This document shows, piece by piece, positions 25,357-34,712 of a stretch of 44,056 bases of DNA. The stretch spans positions 1 to 44,056 of the forward strand of contig CAZZHH010000026.1 of assembly GCA_964653595.1 (NCBI GenBank), read 5' to 3'. The DNA is from JBAXTE01 sp964653595 (GTDB taxonomy: Bacteria; Bacteroidota; Bacteroidia; Bacteroidales; WCHB1-69). A program made the position numbers and the translations under genes. How positions within the stretch are numbered: the first letter of the stretch is position 1; each line of letters begins with the position of its first letter. Below the pieces are notes generated by a model. That model ran no database searches. It saw only the letters and a list, made by a program, of their open reading frames with translations, and had not been told where the DNA came from.

Positions 25357-25722
25357 TTAAGGAACGGATAAAAACACACTTTTTTGTACAGTTTCGCCAG
25401 GCAAAAGACGAATAGAACCTTGGCCTTGAAGATATCTGTTAAAAAGGGGATCGGTGCTTGTATCAATACGAGCAAAAATATCTAAAATTGCCTCGTTTTT
25501 AAAGGTAAGTCTAACTTGACCAGCCTCATCGGTAAAAGCACTTTGGGAAACTGCATATTTGCCCACATATACGCTACATTGCTTCATTATTTTGTTAGTA
25601 TCACTCAAATGTTTAACGGTAATAACACATTTGCATTCCGTATCTTTTTTGCAACTATTTGAAAAAATTAAGGCTCCAAAAATTGCCAATCCCAAAAAGG
25701 TAGATAAAATGGTTTTTTTCAT
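25357..25722 (-). CDS. Small lipoprotein of unknown function
   Basis: This 121-residue protein has a lipoprotein signal peptide (lipobox IFSNSCKK, Cys24). After CKCVITV the mature part is short and strand-rich: SVYVGKYAVSQSAFTDEAGQVRLTFKNEAILDIFARI. The 'TDEAGQVRLTFKN' portion resembles the carboxypeptidase-like regulatory fold, in which small lipoproteins carry one Ig-like domain. I do not recognise the family with confidence. It is transcribed alone, with its own strong terminator, and divergently from the cyclophilin gene. Confidence 0.7.
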   Translation of the reverse strand: MKKTILSTFLGLAIFGALIFSNSCKKDTECKCVITVKHLSDTNKIMKQCSVYVGKYAVSQSAFTDEAGQVRLTFKNEAILDIFARIDTSTDPLFNRYLQGQGSIRLLPGETVQKSVFLSVP

Positions 25723-25750
25723 TTTTTTATTATTTAAGCGATTTATTTCT

Positions 25751-25775
25751 AATGAATGTTTGTAAACAAATCATT
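25751..25775. repeat. Dyad in the divergent spacer between lipoprotein and cyclophilin genes
   Basis: AATGA-atg-TTTGT and ACAAATCATT pair over 10 bases, with a three-base insertion in one arm and a two-base centre. The core TTTGTAAACAAA is a 12-base palindrome. It is 29 bases upstream of the lipoprotein start and about 110 bases upstream of the cyclophilin start, a position where an operator or leader hairpin would fit. Chance occurrence in AT-rich DNA is possible. Confidence 0.3.
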
Positions 25776-25887
25776 TTTTCATTCAATTTATACTAAAAGA
25801 CGTAATAATTTGTTACATTATTTGGCTAAATTTTGTAATATTGCGTAAAAATACAAAAATAAATAAAGAAAACTAAAAAAAGTGCAT

Positions 25888-26586
25888 ATGAAAAAAATAT
25901 TTTCTATTACCTTGGCAATGTTTATCATTGGAATGACTACTTTGCAGGCACAAAAAAATTCTGGTAGTAAAGTTTCAAAAAAAACCATTAAAAAAGAGAC
26001 CTTTGTGTTGATTAAAACAAATATGGGGGATTTAAAAGTTAAGCTATACAACGAAACACCTCTTCATCGGGATAATTTTATAAAGTTGGTGAAAGAAGAG
26101 TATTTTAACAAAACTCTATTTCATCGTGTTATTAAAGATTTTATGATTCAAGGTGGAGACCCAGACTCTAAAACCGCTGTAAAAGGACAAATGTTGGGCA
26201 ATGGTGGCCCAAGTTATACTATCCCCGCAGAGTTTTTGCCTTCAAAAATCCACAAAAAAGGGGCCCTTTCTGCTGCTCGAACTGGAGATGAGGTAAATCC
26301 TAAAAAAGAGTCTTCTGGTTCTCAGTTTTATATAGTTCAGGGCAAAATTTACACCGATCAGGAACTGAATATGTACGAACAAAGGTTAGGAAAGAAATTT
26401 ACAGTAGAACAAAGAAATGCCTATAAAACCGTCGGAGGAACACCTCATTTAGATGGTTCATATACCGTTTTTGGCGAGCTTGTGGCAGGTTTCGATGTTT
26501 TAGACAAAATAGCTTCAGTAGCTTGCGATCAACGTAGTCGCCCGCTAGAGGATGTTATCATGTTGTCCGTTGAAATTATTAAATAA
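25888..26586 (+). CDS. Exported cyclophilin-type peptidyl-prolyl isomerase
   Basis: The ATG at 25888 is chosen over the in-frame GTG at 25882 because it starts the signal peptide (MKKIFSITLAMFIIGMTTLQAQ). The mature protein of about 210 residues is a cyclophilin: TNMGDLKVKLYNETP, then the active-site stretch FHRVIKDFMIQGGDP, SSGSQFYIVQG and YTVFGELVAGFDVLDKI. It catalyses cis-trans isomerisation of proline bonds, probably in the periplasm. An insertion before the last strands (YEQRLGKKFTVEQRNAYK) is common in Bacteroidota homologs. The pheS promoter lies at its very end, so pheS need not depend on it. Confidence 0.93.
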   Translation: MKKIFSITLAMFIIGMTTLQAQKNSGSKVSKKTIKKETFVLIKTNMGDLKVKLYNETPLHRDNFIKLVKEEYFNKTLFHRVIKDFMIQGGDPDSKTAVKGQMLGNGGPSYTIPAEFLPSKIHKKGALSAARTGDEVNPKKESSGSQFYIVQGKIYTDQELNMYEQRLGKKFTVEQRNAYKTVGGTPHLDGSYTVFGELVAGFDVLDKIASVACDQRSRPLEDVIMLSVEIIK

Positions 26587-26601
26587 AAAAATGTACCTTT
26601 G
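26570..26601 (+). promoter_or_regulatory. Predicted promoter of pheS
   Basis: TTG at 26570-26572 and TACCTTTG at 26594-26601, separated by 21 bases, fit the Bacteroidota -33/-7 pattern (TTG and TAnnTTTG). Initiation would fall near 26608, leaving a leader of about 50 bases before the ATG at 26660. The -33 element lies inside the cyclophilin gene. Confidence 0.5.
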
Positions 26602-26659
26602 CCAATTAAATTCTCTCGTTTTTTACATTTTTTAATTTGAAAATATTCTAACTTTACAT

Positions 26660-27679
26660 ATGAACGAAAATATTTCAAAACTTCTCATCGAAATCAACGA
26701 ATATCCAATAACTTCAACTGGAGATTTGGAGAATTTTAGAATATACTTTTTAGGGAAAAAGGGACCAATTGCAGCACTTTTTGGAACCATTAAAGATGTT
26801 CCAAATGAAGAAAAAAAAGCGTTTGGACAAGATATCAATTTACTTAAAAACAAGGCTGAGGAAAAGTATGAATCGTTTAAATTAACTTTTGAAAAAAAGC
26901 GCAGTAGTCAAACCTCTTCTTTAGATCTTTCGTTGCCAGTTGAGTTAAATTCAGGTTCTCGCCATCCAATCTCCATCGTTCAAAATAAAATCTACGATAT
27001 TTTTGAAAAAATTGGATTCAGCATTGCATTAGGGCCTGAAATTGAAGATGATTGGCACGTATTTACCGCTTTAAATTTTGCGGAAGAACATCCAGCTCGG
27101 GATATGCAAGATACCTTTTTTATTGAAAGCAATCCAGATATCGTATTACGTACCCACACATCTTCTATTCAGGTGAGAGTGATGGAAAGTAATCAACCTC
27201 CTATTCGAGTAATTTGTCCAGGTAGAGTTTTTCGAAACGAAGCCATCACTGCTCGCGCTCATTGCATATTTCATCAACTAGAGGGAATTTATATCGACAA
27301 AAATGTAACATTTGCCGATTTAAAGCAAACGATGCTCTATTTTGCAAAAGAGATGTTCGGAAAAGATACAAAAATCCGATTACGACCCTCTTATTTTCCT
27401 TTTACAGAACCTTCTGCAGAAATGGATATCTCTTGTGATATTTGTGGAGGCAAAGGATGTAATATTTGCAAGTATTCAGGTTGGGTAGAAATATTAGGAT
27501 GTGGAATGATAGACCCTGCAGTGCTAGACAACTGTGGAATAGATTCTACTCAATATAGTGGGTTTGCGTTCGGTTTGGGAATAGAACGTATGACACAACA
27601 ACTGTTTAAAACCAAGGATATTCGTATGTTTTTTGAAAATGATGTGAGATTCATCTCACAGTTTGAATCTGCATTTTAA
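26660..27679 (+). CDS. pheS: Phenylalanyl-tRNA synthetase alpha subunit
   Basis: This 339-residue protein is the catalytic subunit of the cytoplasmic alpha2-beta2 enzyme that charges tRNA-Phe. Class II motifs are present: GRVFRNEAITARAHCIFHQ (motif 2), RPSYFPFTEPSAEMD in the Phe-binding region, and FGLGIERM (motif 3). The N-terminal arm (1-90) includes the usual FLGKKGPI segment. A four-cysteine cluster, C259-D-I-C262-GGKG-C267-NI-C270, may bind a metal and is followed by GWVEILGCGMIDP. To my knowledge this cluster is typical of Bacteroidota PheS. pheT is not adjacent here. Length is normal. Confidence 0.97.
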   Translation: MNENISKLLIEINEYPITSTGDLENFRIYFLGKKGPIAALFGTIKDVPNEEKKAFGQDINLLKNKAEEKYESFKLTFEKKRSSQTSSLDLSLPVELNSGSRHPISIVQNKIYDIFEKIGFSIALGPEIEDDWHVFTALNFAEEHPARDMQDTFFIESNPDIVLRTHTSSIQVRVMESNQPPIRVICPGRVFRNEAITARAHCIFHQLEGIYIDKNVTFADLKQTMLYFAKEMFGKDTKIRLRPSYFPFTEPSAEMDISCDICGGKGCNICKYSGWVEILGCGMIDPAVLDNCGIDSTQYSGFAFGLGIERMTQQLFKTKDIRMFFENDVRFISQFESAF

Positions 27680-27695
27680 TAATTAATAATAACTA

Positions 27696-30600
27696 ATGGA
27701 AAATTCCATGATGACGTACAAAAAAATCAACAACATCTTAGGCTGGTTAGTATTTGTAATAGCTGCATCTACTTATATTTTAACAGCCGAACCTACAGCC
27801 AGTTTCTGGGACTGTGGAGAGTATATTGCCACTGCCGCCAAACTTCAAGTAGGTCACCCTCCTGGAGCCCCTACCTTTCAGTTAATTGGAAGAATGTTTA
27901 GCATGTTTGCTGGTGGAGATATGTCTAAAGTGGCTTTTATGATTAACGTAATGTCTGCTTTAGTCAGTGCATTTACTATTTTGTTTATGTTTTGGTCAAT
28001 GACCATGATCGTTAAAAAACTTGCTCTTCGTATTTCAAATGAGATGACTACTGGAGTACAATTAGCAATTTTTGGAAGCTCATTGGTAGGTGCATTAACA
28101 TATACTTTTTCAGATTCATTTTGGTTCTCGGCTGTTGAAGGTGAAGTGTATGCCATGTCTTCCTTCTTTACCGCTCTTGTTTTTTGGGCAATCCTCAAGT
28201 GGGAACAAGTTGCCGATCAGAAAGACTCGTTAAGATGGTTGATTTTAATTTCTTATCTTGTGGGTCTCTCTATTGGGGTTCACTTACTTAACTTACTTAC
28301 AGTTCCTGCTATTGTATTTGTTATCTATTTCAAAAAATTTAAACCTACATTGTGGGGAGGTGTGAAAGCCTTTGTGTTAAGTATTTTCATTTTAGGATTT
28401 ATTTTATGGGGTGTTATACCAGGGATAGTTTTCCTTTTCGGCAAAATGGAGTTGCTGTTTGTCAACGGATTTGGATTGCCATTTAATTCTGGAACTATCT
28501 TTTTTGCCCTGCTCATTGTAGCTGCAATGATTTTTGGATACAGATATACGGTAAAACACGATCGCCCTGTTATCAACGCAATGGTGCTTGCTTTCTCATT
28601 CCTTTTAATTGGATATACTACATTTTTAATATTGGTAATTCGTTCGAATGCCAACACTCCTATAGATGAAAATAATCCAGAAGATGCAGTTTCTCTTTTG
28701 GCGTATTTAAATAGAGAACAATATGGAAGTACTCCTCTTTTTAAAGGGGCATATTACAACGCAGGAATGCCAATTAAGTTGGAGGACGGAAGTCCAGTTT
28801 ATGCGAGAGACGATAAAGCAGGAAAATACATAGTGGTAGATGACAGAAAACAATCTATCTCCGTTTATGATCCACGATATGTTACTATTTTCCCAAGAAT
28901 GTGGAGCAATCAACAGGCTCAACATGGGGTAAACTATCGAATACTTGGAGGAATAAAAAATGACCCCGATGGTAGAAAAATTCCAACTTTTGGGCAGAAC
29001 TTAACTTATATGTTCAACTACCAACTTGGATACATGTATATGCGTTATTTTATGTGGAATTTCGTTGGTCGTCAAAACGACATCCAAGGATATGGAGATG
29101 TGTTTAATGGAAATTGGCTGAGTGGAATTTCGTTTTTAGATGAAATTCGCCTTGGACCTCAAGATAATATCCCCAAAACAATGAATAGTAAGGGTAGAAA
29201 CACCTATTTCTTCTTGCCATTTCTGTTGGGACTTTTAGGTTTGTTTTTCCATTATTCAAAAGATAGGAACAATGCAATTATTGTAACTCTTCTCTTTTTT
29301 ATGACTGGATTAGCCATTGCAATATTTTTGAATATGGCTGCTTATCAGCCTAGGGAGCGAGATTATGCTTTTGCTGCTTCGTTCTACGCGTTTGCAATGT
29401 GGGTAGGAATTGGAGTTTTTGCCATTTTCGACTTTTTACGTAAAAAGGTTGAGCCGAAAACCGCAGCTGTTGTGGCAACAGTGGGTTGCACTCTTATGGT
29501 TCCAGTGTTGATGGCCAGCCAAAACTGGGACGATCATGATAGGTCGAATAGATACACCGTGTTGGCAATTGCTAGCAACTATTTGAATTCATGTGCCCCC
29601 AATGCAATTCTCTTTACAAACGGAGACAACGACACTTTCCCTCTCTGGTATGCCCAAGAGGTAGAGGGTATCCGTACCGACGTGAGAGTTTGTAATTTAA
29701 GTCTTTTCAATACAGATTGGTATATCGATCAAATGAAACGTAAAGCATACGATTCAGATCCTTTACCAATGCAAATGACTCAAGAGAAATATCGCGCAAG
29801 CAACCGAGAATATATTCCTGTAATCGAAGAGTTTAACGATTTTACAAACATTAAAAAAGTAGTAAACGACTTTTTAGATGATTCTAAAAAAATGCCATTC
29901 AGCAATGGAAAAATGATGAATTACGTCTCTTCTAGAAAATTATATATCGATGTGGATACTATGTTGGTTTTACAAAATGGTACTGTAGCTCCAGAAGATG
30001 CGGGTAAAATAGTAAAACGAATAGAGTGGACAATATCGGATAACATATTGCAAAAGAACATGCTGGGAATGATGGATATTTTAGCAAACTTCGATTGGAA
30101 ACGACCTCTTTACTTTGCAACTACTACTGGTAGCGATTCTTATTTCGGTCTTGAGGAGTATTTCCAATTAGAGGGGATGGCTTATCGTCTTGTTCCGATT
30201 CGTTCTGTCAGAACCGAAGAAAACCCACAAGCAACCCATATCAATACCAAAATTTTGTACGATAAGTTGATGAACAAGTTTACATGGGGTAATATTAACA
30301 ATCCGTCGATATATCTTTCGGAAGACAATACTCGTTTGTCTATGAGCTTTAGAGGTTTGTTTGCAAAACTAGCGCACGCACTCATTGATGAGGGTAAAAA
30401 TGATTTAGCGTTAAAAGTGTTAAATAGAGAGCAGGAAATATTGCCAAATAAAATTATTCCTTACAACTATTATTCTCTCAATTTAGCTCAAGCATATTAC
30501 CGCATAAACACTGCTACTACTATGGCAAAAGGCGATGAAATAATGAATGGGGTGATGAATAATTGCGATTCTGAATTGAAATATTGTTTCCGTTTTAGTG

Positions 30601-30791
30601 CTAGCAAACTCCCTCTTGCAGATCGAAAAATTCAGGAAAATAATAGCATATTGTACCAAGTTGTTCAAGTTGCTACTATGTTCAAACGTACTGGAATTGA
30701 GCCTAAAGCCAAAAGTTTACTCAATGATTACTACCAAAAATGGATGAGAACTAAAGGATATTCAGGTCCAGACATGGCCCCAATAGAATAA
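27696..30791 (+). CDS. DUF2723 multi-pass membrane protein (GT-C-like)
   Basis: This 1031-residue protein begins after a 16-base gap from pheS. The N-terminal half has about 12 membrane segments with the DUF2723 signature SFWDCGEYIATAAKLQVGHP in the first external loop, whose Asp and Glu parallel the acidic pair of PMT-type mannosyltransferases. Family relatives include human TMEM260, a protein O-mannosyltransferase, which supports a role in protein glycosylation at the envelope. The C-terminal soluble half contains FTNGDNDTFPLWYAQE and ends with helices that may be TPR-like (NDLALKVLNREQEILPN). Transfer of sugar to secreted proteins is inference. The first ATG is used; ATGs 12 and 15 bases later are alternatives. 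Confidence 0.88.
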   Translation: MENSMMTYKKINNILGWLVFVIAASTYILTAEPTASFWDCGEYIATAAKLQVGHPPGAPTFQLIGRMFSMFAGGDMSKVAFMINVMSALVSAFTILFMFWSMTMIVKKLALRISNEMTTGVQLAIFGSSLVGALTYTFSDSFWFSAVEGEVYAMSSFFTALVFWAILKWEQVADQKDSLRWLILISYLVGLSIGVHLLNLLTVPAIVFVIYFKKFKPTLWGGVKAFVLSIFILGFILWGVIPGIVFLFGKMELLFVNGFGLPFNSGTIFFALLIVAAMIFGYRYTVKHDRPVINAMVLAFSFLLIGYTTFLILVIRSNANTPIDENNPEDAVSLLAYLNREQYGSTPLFKGAYYNAGMPIKLEDGSPVYARDDKAGKYIVVDDRKQSISVYDPRYVTIFPRMWSNQQAQHGVNYRILGGIKNDPDGRKIPTFGQNLTYMFNYQLGYMYMRYFMWNFVGRQNDIQGYGDVFNGNWLSGISFLDEIRLGPQDNIPKTMNSKGRNTYFFLPFLLGLLGLFFHYSKDRNNAIIVTLLFFMTGLAIAIFLNMAAYQPRERDYAFAASFYAFAMWVGIGVFAIFDFLRKKVEPKTAAVVATVGCTLMVPVLMASQNWDDHDRSNRYTVLAIASNYLNSCAPNAILFTNGDNDTFPLWYAQEVEGIRTDVRVCNLSLFNTDWYIDQMKRKAYDSDPLPMQMTQEKYRASNREYIPVIEEFNDFTNIKKVVNDFLDDSKKMPFSNGKMMNYVSSRKLYIDVDTMLVLQNGTVAPEDAGKIVKRIEWTISDNILQKNMLGMMDILANFDWKRPLYFATTTGSDSYFGLEEYFQLEGMAYRLVPIRSVRTEENPQATHINTKILYDKLMNKFTWGNINNPSIYLSEDNTRLSMSFRGLFAKLAHALIDEGKNDLALKVLNREQEILPNKIIPYNYYSLNLAQAYYRINTATTMAKGDEIMNGVMNNCDSELKYCFRFSASKLPLADRKIQENNSILYQVVQVATMFKRTGIEPKAKSLLNDYYQKWMRTKGYSGPDMAPIE

Positions 30792-30803
30792 ATCATTTGT
30801 CAT

Positions 30804-30840
30804 AAAAGGTCTAATAACGAATGGTTGTTAGACCTTTTTT
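30804..30840 (+). terminator. Rho-independent terminator after the DUF2723 gene
   Basis: AAAAGGTCTAATAAC (30804-30818) and GTTGTTAGACCTTTT (30824-30838) pair over 15 positions, with one G-U pair and a GAATG loop, and run into TTTTTT. It starts 12 bases after the stop at 30791 and ends the pheS-DUF2723 transcript. The deacetylase gene starts only 12 bases beyond it, so that gene depends on read-through or a promoter that I could not place. Confidence 0.85.
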
Positions 30841-30852
30841 AAAAATAAATAA

Positions 30853-31542
30853 ATGAGCAATTATATTAAACCTCCTGGTTTTGCACGATTGGTATCTGGA
30901 AAAAATGTCATATGGGAAATCCCATCCCAAGAAAAGATATTGTATTTAACGTTTGATGATGGCCCCATTCCAAATCTAACTCCTGCCATTTTACAAATCT
31001 TATCTCAATATAATGTTAAGGCAACTTTTTTTTGTGTAGGAGAGAATATCAAAAAACATCCAGATGTTTTTAAGCAAATTATCGATCAGGGTCACCACAT
31101 TGGAAATCACACCTATAATCATCTTAATGGGTGGAAAACGGCTAATGATAAGTATGTCCACAACGTAAATTTATTTAAAAAACATTATCAAACCAATTTA
31201 TTTAGACCACCTTATGGTAAGATAAAACCGATTCAAATTTTAAGAATTTCTTCCGTCTACAAAATTATTATGTGGTCGGTTCTTACGTACGATTTTGATC
31301 AAAGAATTGATGGAGAACAATGTTATAAAAATGCAATTGAAAATATCACCAATGGATCAATTGTTGTCTTTCATGATAATATAAAAGCCTCAGAAAGAGT
31401 TTTGTATGCATTGCCAAAATTCTTATCCTACTGTCTTGAAAATGGGTACACGTTTAGGTTGATTTCACCAGATCTGCCATTAAGGAGACGAAAAGTAAAT
31501 AGATTTAATCGTCGCTTAATCAAGTTTTTTAGTACACATTGA
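30853..31542 (+). CDS. Polysaccharide deacetylase (NodB homology)
   Basis: This 229-residue protein has all five NodB/CE4 motifs. LTFDDGP carries the catalytic base and metal Asp, HTYNH the two metal histidines, and LFRPPYGK motif 3. IMWSVLTYDFD is motif 4 and IVVFHDN motif 5 with the last His. It should remove N-acetyl groups from a glycan such as peptidoglycan or a surface polysaccharide. No signal peptide is evident, so it may act on lipid-linked precursors or be exported by another route. The basic C-terminus (RRRKVNRFNRRLIKF) is notable. It stands alone between a strong terminator and a convergent operon. Confidence 0.9.
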   Translation: MSNYIKPPGFARLVSGKNVIWEIPSQEKILYLTFDDGPIPNLTPAILQILSQYNVKATFFCVGENIKKHPDVFKQIIDQGHHIGNHTYNHLNGWKTANDKYVHNVNLFKKHYQTNLFRPPYGKIKPIQILRISSVYKIIMWSVLTYDFDQRIDGEQCYKNAIENITNGSIVVFHDNIKASERVLYALPKFLSYCLENGYTFRLISPDLPLRRRKVNRFNRRLIKFFSTH

Positions 31543-31600
31543 GCGAAAAACTGTTATAGAATAATTCGTTTTGTAGCTATTTCACTCATACAATTTTTGT

Positions 31601-32596
31601 TTATTTATACAAAAGGTGTGTGTCAATTTTGTGGGCTATTGTTCTAACATCTTGATTAAGCATACACTTAAAATGCCCTTTCGGACAGTTTTTATACCCT
31701 AGTTTACTACAAGGTCTGCATTTTAAATTTTTGACTTCAAAAACATCTGCAAGTTTAGAATTGTTTGGTGTGTATGGATACATGCCAAATGCTGTAACTG
31801 TATTTCCCCAAAACGAAAAAACATGTATCTTCAAGGCGGAGGCAATATGCATCAATCCGGTATCTCCTGTGATTAGTCCCTGACATTTTGTAAGAACTAA
31901 TGCAGATTGTTGTAGTGATAATTTTCCACATGCCGATAAAATACGGTTTTCGAACCCAGGAATAATTTCCATTGCTTTTTCCACATCGTTTTTATCCCCA
32001 AGTAAAATCAGCGAAAATGTGGTAATATCCAAAAGTTCTCTAATTATCGACACCGGTATTTGTTTGGTAGCATGTTTACTTCCTACAGCTAGCGCTAATA
32101 CGTGAGGTTGGTTGAGAAAAGAATCTACGTATTCAGGAAGAGTAATGTTTGGGTCGATAAAAAAATCTGCCCCTAGAAAATCATTCTTGACATCTAACTT
32201 TTCTACTGTCTTTAAATATCTTTCTACTACATGAACTGTGGGTAATAGATTTAGTTTTGTTTTAACTAAAAGCCATTTTTGGATACTCAGTTTTTTAAAA
32301 GAGGCCGATGGTTTTTGCAGTTTTAACAATAGTCGTCGAGATCTTAAACTATGATGTAAGTCGACAATAAAGTCGAAGTTCTCGGATTGTAGTTCTTTTG
32401 CAAGCCGTTTAAAATCTCCATCCAGTGTATGGATTTTTTGTAAATAGGGATTGTGTTCCAAGATGGAAGCAAAGTTTTTTTTGGTAACAAAATGTAATTC
32501 AGCATCCGGATACTTTTTTTTAACACATCGAATTACCGGTGTTGTAAGGACAATATCGCCTATGGAACTAAATCTTATGACTGCTATCTTTTTCAT
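31601..32596 (-). CDS. Family 9 glycosyltransferase (heptosyltransferase-like)
   Basis: This 331-residue protein is a GT-B fold enzyme of the ADP-heptose:LPS heptosyltransferase family. RFSSIGDIVLTTPVIR at the N-terminus is the family opening, and TGDTGLMHIASAL is the donor-site signature. A C-terminal cysteine-containing stretch (CRPCSKLGYKNCPKGHFKCM) is common in family members. It starts five bases after waaA ends, so it is the last gene of the outer-membrane protein-waaA-GT9 operon. It probably adds a core sugar after Kdo in lipopolysaccharide; whether the sugar is heptose cannot be read from sequence. No membrane segment is present, so it acts at the cytoplasmic face. Confidence 0.92.
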   Translation of the reverse strand: MKKIAVIRFSSIGDIVLTTPVIRCVKKKYPDAELHFVTKKNFASILEHNPYLQKIHTLDGDFKRLAKELQSENFDFIVDLHHSLRSRRLLLKLQKPSASFKKLSIQKWLLVKTKLNLLPTVHVVERYLKTVEKLDVKNDFLGADFFIDPNITLPEYVDSFLNQPHVLALAVGSKHATKQIPVSIIRELLDITTFSLILLGDKNDVEKAMEIIPGFENRILSACGKLSLQQSALVLTKCQGLITGDTGLMHIASALKIHVFSFWGNTVTAFGMYPYTPNNSKLADVFEVKNLKCRPCSKLGYKNCPKGHFKCMLNQDVRTIAHKIDTHLLYK

Positions 32597-32601
32597 GAAT
32601 A

Positions 32602-33870
32602 TTATTCTTCAAGGATCGAAGGAGTACTCAATTGTTTTTCAAATAAACTCAACATGATTTTCTGTGTTGCTCCGAGGTTTTGTTGGACAAACTTTGAGGA
32701 AATAGCTGCAGTGATATGATAGGAATCGGCATCATTTGATAGTTTTTCATATAACGCCAACAATTCCTGTTGGTTTTGAATTGAAAAAGCACCAGCTAAA
32801 TGGATTAATGTTACTGCTTCTTCAAATTTTTGATATTTTGGGCCAAAAATTACAGGAATTTCATACACTGCAGCTTCTAATATGTTATGAATTCCGTTAC
32901 CAAAACCACCTCCAACATAGGCAACACACCCATAGCGGTATAATTGACTTAACATGCCAATGGTATCTACAATCAGCACACGGGCATTTGCTACTTCCTC
33001 GGCAGTTGTTTGAGAATAAAAAACAACTCCAAATGTTGAAAAATCAGACTCTATTTGGCTTAAGTGGGATTTGTCTATTTCGTGAGGTACAATAATTATC
33101 TTCAAGGATGGATCGTGTTTCAATAAAGCTAGAAACAATATCTCGTCAGGATGCCAACTACTACCTAAAACCCATGTTTTATTTTTTGAAATACAAAATT
33201 GATCGATTAATTCAAAATTTCTCTTTTGTTTACTAATTTCAAATACTCTATCAAATCGCGTATCTCCTGTAAGAGTGTAATTGCTGAGGTTAATAGAGTT
33301 TAATAGCTGACAAGAAATTTTATTTTGAACATAGAAATGATTAACGGATTGAAGTTGTTTTGCAAACCACTTTCCCCACCATTTAAAAAAATGTTGGCTA
33401 GGACGAAAAATGGCAGAAACGACATACAGAGGGATCTCTTTTTTTGCCAAAACATTCATATAGTTAAACCAATACTCATATTTTATAAAAAGAGCAATTT
33501 TGGGATCTATAATATCGATAAATTTTCTAGCATTGGAAGGTGTATCCAATGGGAGATAACATACAAAATCGGCCAATGCATAGTTTTTTCGGATTTCATA
33601 ACCCGAAGGTGAAAAAAAAGTAATTAAAACTGAATAATTTGGCTGTTGGTGCTTAATAGACTCAATAATTGGTCTTCCTTGTTCAAATTCACCAAGAGAC
33701 GCACAATGAATCCAAATGAGAGGTTTTTGATTTTTTGTTTTAAACTCTTCGAGGGAATTAAAAATGTTAATCCTACCCCTTTTCCAAAGCTTCGCTTTTG
33801 TATTAAAAAAAGAGAAAATGGTAATTGCACTACCGTACAAAAAGATAAAAATGTGATAAAAACACCTCAT
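32602..33870 (-). CDS. waaA: 3-deoxy-D-manno-octulosonic acid (Kdo) transferase
   Basis: This 422-residue protein is a GT30 enzyme that transfers Kdo from CMP-Kdo to lipid A precursor. An N-terminal membrane anchor (IFIFLYGSAITIFSFF) precedes WIHCASLGEFEQGRPII, where Glu61 is the expected catalytic base. VLGSSWHPDE and the C-terminal CMP-binding stretch YVGGGFGNGIHNILEAAVYEIPVIFGP are family signatures. The gene lies five bases from genes on both sides, giving a three-gene operon with an outer-membrane protein upstream and a GT9 enzyme downstream. This establishes that the organism makes Kdo-containing LPS. Confidence 0.95.
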   Translation of the reverse strand: MRCFYHIFIFLYGSAITIFSFFNTKAKLWKRGRINIFNSLEEFKTKNQKPLIWIHCASLGEFEQGRPIIESIKHQQPNYSVLITFFSPSGYEIRKNYALADFVCYLPLDTPSNARKFIDIIDPKIALFIKYEYWFNYMNVLAKKEIPLYVVSAIFRPSQHFFKWWGKWFAKQLQSVNHFYVQNKISCQLLNSINLSNYTLTGDTRFDRVFEISKQKRNFELIDQFCISKNKTWVLGSSWHPDEILFLALLKHDPSLKIIIVPHEIDKSHLSQIESDFSTFGVVFYSQTTAEEVANARVLIVDTIGMLSQLYRYGCVAYVGGGFGNGIHNILEAAVYEIPVIFGPKYQKFEEAVTLIHLAGAFSIQNQQELLALYEKLSNDADSYHITAAISSKFVQQNLGATQKIMLSLFEKQLSTPSILEE

Positions 33871-33875
33871 CTCTA

Positions 33876-34634
33876 TTAATTAAAGTAATAGGTGTCGGGG
33901 CGACGCTTGAACACAGGGATTATGGCTCCAATTTTAATCCCCATTAACAGATCAAATTTTTGTGAATTGTCCGGAAGGCCTGTGTTAAAATCTATCGTAC
34001 GTCGAAGTTTAGTCCATCCCTCAACAAATTCAAAACCAACGTAAGCGTTGATAGCACTTCGTTTGCTAAGCCAAAGATATCCTATAAACTGATTACAAGA
34101 AAAGCCATTGGATAGCAAATCGTATCCTTTTTTATAATCGTCTTTAATTTGAGGAGCTAAATTCTTAGGATTTTGAATCAAAATTTTATGTTGCAAAAAC
34201 CCAATACCTCCTCTAATCCATAAACCAGAATTTTGATTTCTGCTCGAAAGAGGAATCACTTTTCCAATGTTAACAGATCCTGTCCATCCAGATTCGGAAT
34301 AATTAATAATGGCAAACTGACCATTGCCATCAATGATGTTTCCGTCGCTGTTTGTTATGCCTCTAAGAACAGAGTTTTGATTTTTGACGCTTTCTCCCCA
34401 AAGATAATTGATATTTGCACCAAAAGTCCAGTTTTTAGCATTTTTAATTCCAAAAGAAGCCCCAATGGTTGAACTATTATTAAACCATTTAGCCATGTCG
34501 TATTTTGGGATATGATATGCATAATCGGCACTAAAAAAAGTAATATAATTGAGGGAGTCTGTTTTTTCTTTCTGACCTAGTGCAGACTGAATCGTCAAAC
34601 TAATGAAAATGAAAGTAAAGATAATATTCCGCAT
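33876..34634 (-). CDS. Predicted outer-membrane beta-barrel protein, first gene of the waaA operon
   Basis: This 252-residue protein has a signal peptide cleaved near residue 20 (SALG-QK). The mature part has strand patterns of an outer-membrane barrel: NWTFGANINYLWGE, GWTGSVNIGKVIPL, GLWIRGGIGFLQHK and AINAYVGFEFVEGW. It ends in aromatic residues (TYYFN). I know similar proteins as conserved hypotheticals in Bacteroidota and cannot give a function. The five-base spacing to waaA suggests co-translation, so a link to LPS or outer-membrane assembly is reasonable inference. A Thr/Arg-rich end (FKRRPDTYYFN) follows the last strand. Confidence 0.75.
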   Translation of the reverse strand: MRNIIFTFIFISLTIQSALGQKEKTDSLNYITFFSADYAYHIPKYDMAKWFNNSSTIGASFGIKNAKNWTFGANINYLWGESVKNQNSVLRGITNSDGNIIDGNGQFAIINYSESGWTGSVNIGKVIPLSSRNQNSGLWIRGGIGFLQHKILIQNPKNLAPQIKDDYKKGYDLLSNGFSCNQFIGYLWLSKRSAINAYVGFEFVEGWTKLRRTIDFNTGLPDNSQKFDLLMGIKIGAIIPVFKRRPDTYYFN

Positions 34635-34712
34635 GCTGATTTTATAGAAAAATTCGATGATAAGTTAACAGAAAAAAACTAACTTTAGTATTTAATAAAG
34701 GAAAAATTGGGT

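Noticed and set aside
31543..31600. Possible bidirectional terminator between the deacetylase and GT9 genes (GAGCGAAA and TTTCACTC).
   Set aside because: Only seven of eight pairs around a loop of about 30 bases; too weak to call.
34635..34712. Terminator after the TPR gene (ACTA/TAGT with T residues on the minus strand).
   Set aside because: A four-pair stem is too short to report as a feature, though the T tract is real.
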